Shown: in pieces, positions 6,542 through 8,162 of the stretch
How the letters are laid out: each line of letters opens with the position of its first letter
Numbering within the stretch: position 1 is the stretch's first letter
Notes under the pieces: model-generated
Databases searched by the model: none
The model's input: the letters and a program-made list of their open reading frames with translations, nothing else
What the model was told of the DNA's origin: nothing
NCBI GenBank assembly: GCA_021798655.1
Contig: JAJZFE010000069.1
Coordinates: 1 to 8,162 of the forward strand
Direction of reading: 5' to 3'
DNA length: 8,162 bases
Source of the DNA: Acidobacteriota bacterium
Lineage (GTDB): Bacteria > Acidobacteriota > Terriglobia > Terriglobales > Acidobacteriaceae
Made by a program: the position numbers and the translations under genes

Positions 6542-7459
6542 TTACGCGTTTGTGGGTGGGGCGATGCTGGTGCTGCTGTTGGTGGCGGCCAGGGCGATGC
6601 CTTGCTTGGCGAAGGCGGTGAGAATGCGCTGGCGCAGCTCGCGGAGGACGGCGTCGCGCTGGTTGATGCGGACGCGGAGGGTAACGGGGTAGACGGCCTC
6701 GTAGCCGCGGATGGCGTCGACGCCGGGGATGGTGGGGTCGGTGAGCGTGATGTCCTTGAAGGCGGCGTCGCGGCGAACGTCGGCGGCGAGCTGGGTGAGC
6801 AGGGCGATGACGCGGGCGGGGTCTTCGCGCGCGTCGACGGAGAGGTTGAGGGTGGCGACGGCGAAGTCGCGGGAGAGGTTGGAGACGGTGGTGATCTGGC
6901 TGTTGGGGATGAGGTGAAGCGTCCCGTCGGCGTCGCGGAGGCGGGTGATGCGGAGGCTGAGGTCTTCGACGGAGCCGGTGAGGCCGGCGATGCGAATGGT
7001 GTCGCCGACAGCGTACTGGTCTTCGACCAGGATGAAGATGCCGGTGAGCATGTCCTTGAAGATGGACTGCGCGCCGAAGCTGATGCCGAGGCCGATGACA
7101 CCGGCGGAGGCGATGAAGGGACCGAGCGAGACGCCGATGGCGCTGAGGATCTGCGTGAGCAGATAGAAGCCGATGACCGCGTAGCCTGTGGCGCGCAGGA
7201 TGGCGGCCATGGTGCGGAGCTGCGAGGCGCGGGTGGAGTTGGCGACGAGCTGCTGCGCGCTGAGGTTCATGCGGCGGACAAAGAAGCGCACGATCTGCTG
7301 TGCGATGAAGGCCGCAAAGAGCGCGAAGAGCAGCTGGGGCACGCCGAACTGGAGAAACTGGGCAAGGTCGCCGCGCCAGCCATCGACGACGTGGCGGAAG
7401 ATGTGCTCGTCCTGGGGGAGCGAGCTGGTGAGCGGTGGCGTGGCGGTGAAGGGGTTCAT
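6542..7459 (-). CDS. mscS: Small-conductance mechanosensitive channel, MscS family
   Basis: This inner-membrane channel should open under membrane tension and release solutes on hypo-osmotic shock. Numbering is from the ATG at 7459 (305 residues). Three membrane segments lie at about 37-62, 84-109 and 112-140. The third is the pore helix with the family hallmark GLGISFGAQSIFKDMLTGIF (123-142), followed by ILVEDQYAVGD (143-153) and the beta domain with LIPNSQI (183-189). An alpha/beta C-terminal domain ends near 290 and is followed by a Ser/Thr/Pro tail. Length is close to the 286-residue E. coli MscS, so no extra sensor domain is present. The frame also has an ATG at 7498, but only the 7459 ATG has a Shine-Dalgarno (AGGA, 5 bases upstream), and the earlier ATG lies inside an inverted repeat. 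The gene symbol is used in the family sense; orthology is not shown. Confidence 0.92.
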   Translation of the reverse strand: MNPFTATPPLTSSLPQDEHIFRHVVDGWRGDLAQFLQFGVPQLLFALFAAFIAQQIVRFFVRRMNLSAQQLVANSTRASQLRTMAAILRATGYAVIGFYLLTQILSAIGVSLGPFIASAGVIGLGISFGAQSIFKDMLTGIFILVEDQYAVGDTIRIAGLTGSVEDLSLRITRLRDADGTLHLIPNSQITTVSNLSRDFAVATLNLSVDAREDPARVIALLTQLAADVRRDAAFKDITLTDPTIPGVDAIRGYEAVYPVTLRVRINQRDAVLRELRQRILTAFAKQGIALAATNSSTSIAPPTNA

Positions 7460-7464
7460 AGGTA

Positions 7465-7468
7465 TCCT
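7465..7468 (-). promoter_or_regulatory. Ribosome binding site deciding the mscS start
   Basis: The minus strand reads CAGGATACCT then ATG at 7459. AGGA lies 5 bases before the ATG. The alternative in-frame ATG at 7498 is preceded by CTACTCTAAGC with no Shine-Dalgarno, so the shorter protein is preferred. Confidence 0.5.
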
Positions 7469-7489
7469 GCGCGCGGTGGTCTGCGGATG

Positions 7490-7517
7490 GGTCTCCATGC
7501 TTAGAGTAGTGGAGACC
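7490..7517. repeat. Perfect 8-bp inverted repeat upstream of mscS
   Basis: GGTCTCCA (7490-7497) and TGGAGACC (7510-7517) are exact reverse complements separated by 12 bases, with arm centres about 20 bp (two helical turns) apart. Between them, on the minus strand, lies TACTCT (7508-7503), a possible -10 hexamer for mscS. The element could be a dimeric-regulator operator or an RNA hairpin after the protease gene. It has no T tract, so it is not a standard intrinsic terminator. Confidence 0.5.
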
Positions 7518-7555
7518 GCTGTGCAGGGGTGGGTTGCATGGTTGGGTGTGGCGAA

Positions 7556-8162
7556 TTAGTTGAGAGCGAGTGCAGCGGGGAGGTTGAGTTCGGGCTCCGT
7601 CATGGAGCTGGTGGTGACCGCGGTGGAGCGCAGTGCGGCGATGACCTGGGCGGGCGTCCAGGTGGGGTGTGCGGAGAGGAGCAGCGCGGCGGCTCCGGCG
7701 ACCAGGGGAGCGGAGGCGCTGGTGCCGATGGCCTGGACGTAGGCGGTGTGGCCGAGGTTGAAGCAGCCGAGGCTCTGGCCGCCGACGGAGGGAAGCCCGT
7801 CGGTGGTGTTGGCGAGGCCGCGGGCACAGGCTCCGCGGACGAAGCCGCTGACGCCAAAGGTGGTGCCTCCCGGGAAGCTGCCGCCGGGAGCCGCTATGGC
7901 GTTGAGCGTGGAGCCGTAGTTGCTGTAGTAGGCGCGAGTGACGGGGCCGGGGACGCAGGTGGCGTTGGCGGCGGTGTCTTCGGCGCAGGCCGGGTTGGTG
8001 GAGGCGACGACGGGCAGGACGTTGCGCGCCTGGGCGGGGAGATCGACGTAGTGGCTGGTGGCGAGGTTGAGGGAGTCGTTGCCAGCGGCGGCGACGATGA
8101 CGACTCCGGCCTGCGAGGCGGCGTAGGTGATGGCGTTCATCTGCGTGACCCAGCCAGCGCCG
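7556..8162 (-). CDS. Subtilisin-like (S8 family) serine protease, C-terminal part (5' end outside window)
   Basis: The frame is open from the right edge of the window to a TAA at 7558-7556, giving 201 full visible codons. The fragment holds the second half of an S8 catalytic domain. VVIVAAAGND (codon for the oxyanion-hole Asn at 8080-8078) and the catalytic-serine block GTSASAPLVAGAAALL (Ser codon at 7720-7718) are both intact. The helix after it (HPTWTPAQVIAALRSTA) is typical of the fold. The catalytic Asp and His, signal peptide and any propeptide lie beyond base 8162. Four cysteines (two in the CAEDTAANATC loop, one in GACARG, one in LGCFNLG) could make two disulfides, as in exported subtilases. 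The protein ends soon after the catalytic domain with no extra C-terminal domain or anchor, so it is probably a secreted protease. An ATG at 8140 lies inside the domain and is not the start. Confidence 0.9.
   Translation of the reverse strand, partial: GAGWVTQMNAITYAASQAGVVIVAAAGNDSLNLATSHYVDLPAQARNVLPVVASTNPACAEDTAANATCVPGPVTRAYYSNYGSTLNAIAAPGGSFPGGTTFGVSGFVRGACARGLANTTDGLPSVGGQSLGCFNLGHTAYVQAIGTSASAPLVAGAAALLLSAHPTWTPAQVIAALRSTAVTTSSMTEPELNLPAALALN

Noticed and set aside
6537..6551. CGCG-TTTA-CGCG-TTT between the DUF4197 and mscS stops as a bidirectional terminator
   Set aside because: The stem is only 4 bp with a 3-base T run, and it overlaps the mscS stop codon; too weak to call.
6602..7504. 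Plus-strand open frame antisense to mscS (300 codons)
   Set aside because: It is a repetitive Glu/Asp/Gly/Ala translation with no recognisable domain; MscS hallmarks are clear on the minus strand.
1..8162. A new defence system, mobile element or biosynthetic cluster
   Set aside because: No transposase, integrase, nuclease, toxin-antitoxin, CRISPR repeat or secondary-metabolite enzyme is visible; the genes are lysine-pathway and envelope functions with uniform composition.

Overview
The window is GC-rich, gene-dense DNA. It looks like chromosome from a Gram-negative bacterium: it encodes a TonB-dependent outer-membrane receptor, a lipoprotein with a lipobox and a DUF4197 protein with a signal peptide. 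The cupredoxin/carboxypeptidase-regulatory-like lipoprotein, the archaeal/fungal-like aspartate-semialdehyde dehydrogenase and the general gene style suggest Acidobacteriota (Terriglobia, near Terriglobus/Granulicella/Edaphobacter). That placement is an inference from protein style, not a database match. I see no mobile element, CRISPR array, tRNA or rRNA, and no gene-free stretch longer than about 110 bases.

Layout, left to right. (1) Bases 1-1036, + strand: the C-terminal barrel of a TonB-dependent receptor whose start lies outside the window. (2) Bases 1067-4333, - strand: a tight aspartate-pathway cluster transcribed asd -> lysC -> dapB. asd and lysC share an ATGA stop/start overlap. lysC and dapB are 10 bases apart, with the dapB Shine-Dalgarno lying over the lysC stop codon. 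(3) Bases 4443-5661, - strand: a predicted secreted lipoprotein with an amicyanin-like type-1 copper site and a carboxypeptidase-regulatory-like C-terminal domain, then a small three-helix membrane protein of unknown family and a probable intrinsic terminator. (4) Bases 5754-6533, + strand: a DUF4197 protein, divergent from the lipoprotein gene. (5) Bases 6542-7459, - strand: a small MscS-type mechanosensitive channel that ends only 8 bases from the DUF4197 stop. A perfect 8-bp inverted repeat lies just upstream of its start. (6) Bases 7556-8162, - strand: the C-terminal part of a subtilisin-like (S8) protease that runs off the right edge.

How the genes work together: LysC phosphorylates aspartate, Asd reduces aspartyl phosphate to the semialdehyde, and DapB reduces the later DapA product towards diaminopimelate and lysine. 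dapA is not in the window. The other genes are mainly cell-envelope functions (outer-membrane uptake, copper lipoprotein, osmotic channel, secreted protease) with no clear shared pathway. Most of the window is ordinary housekeeping or envelope content, and I do not see a convincing new multi-gene system. The points most worth a second look are the copper-lipoprotein/small-membrane-protein pair, the inverted repeat before mscS, and the -10-like hexamers placed exactly 6 nt before two start codons that lack a Shine-Dalgarno.
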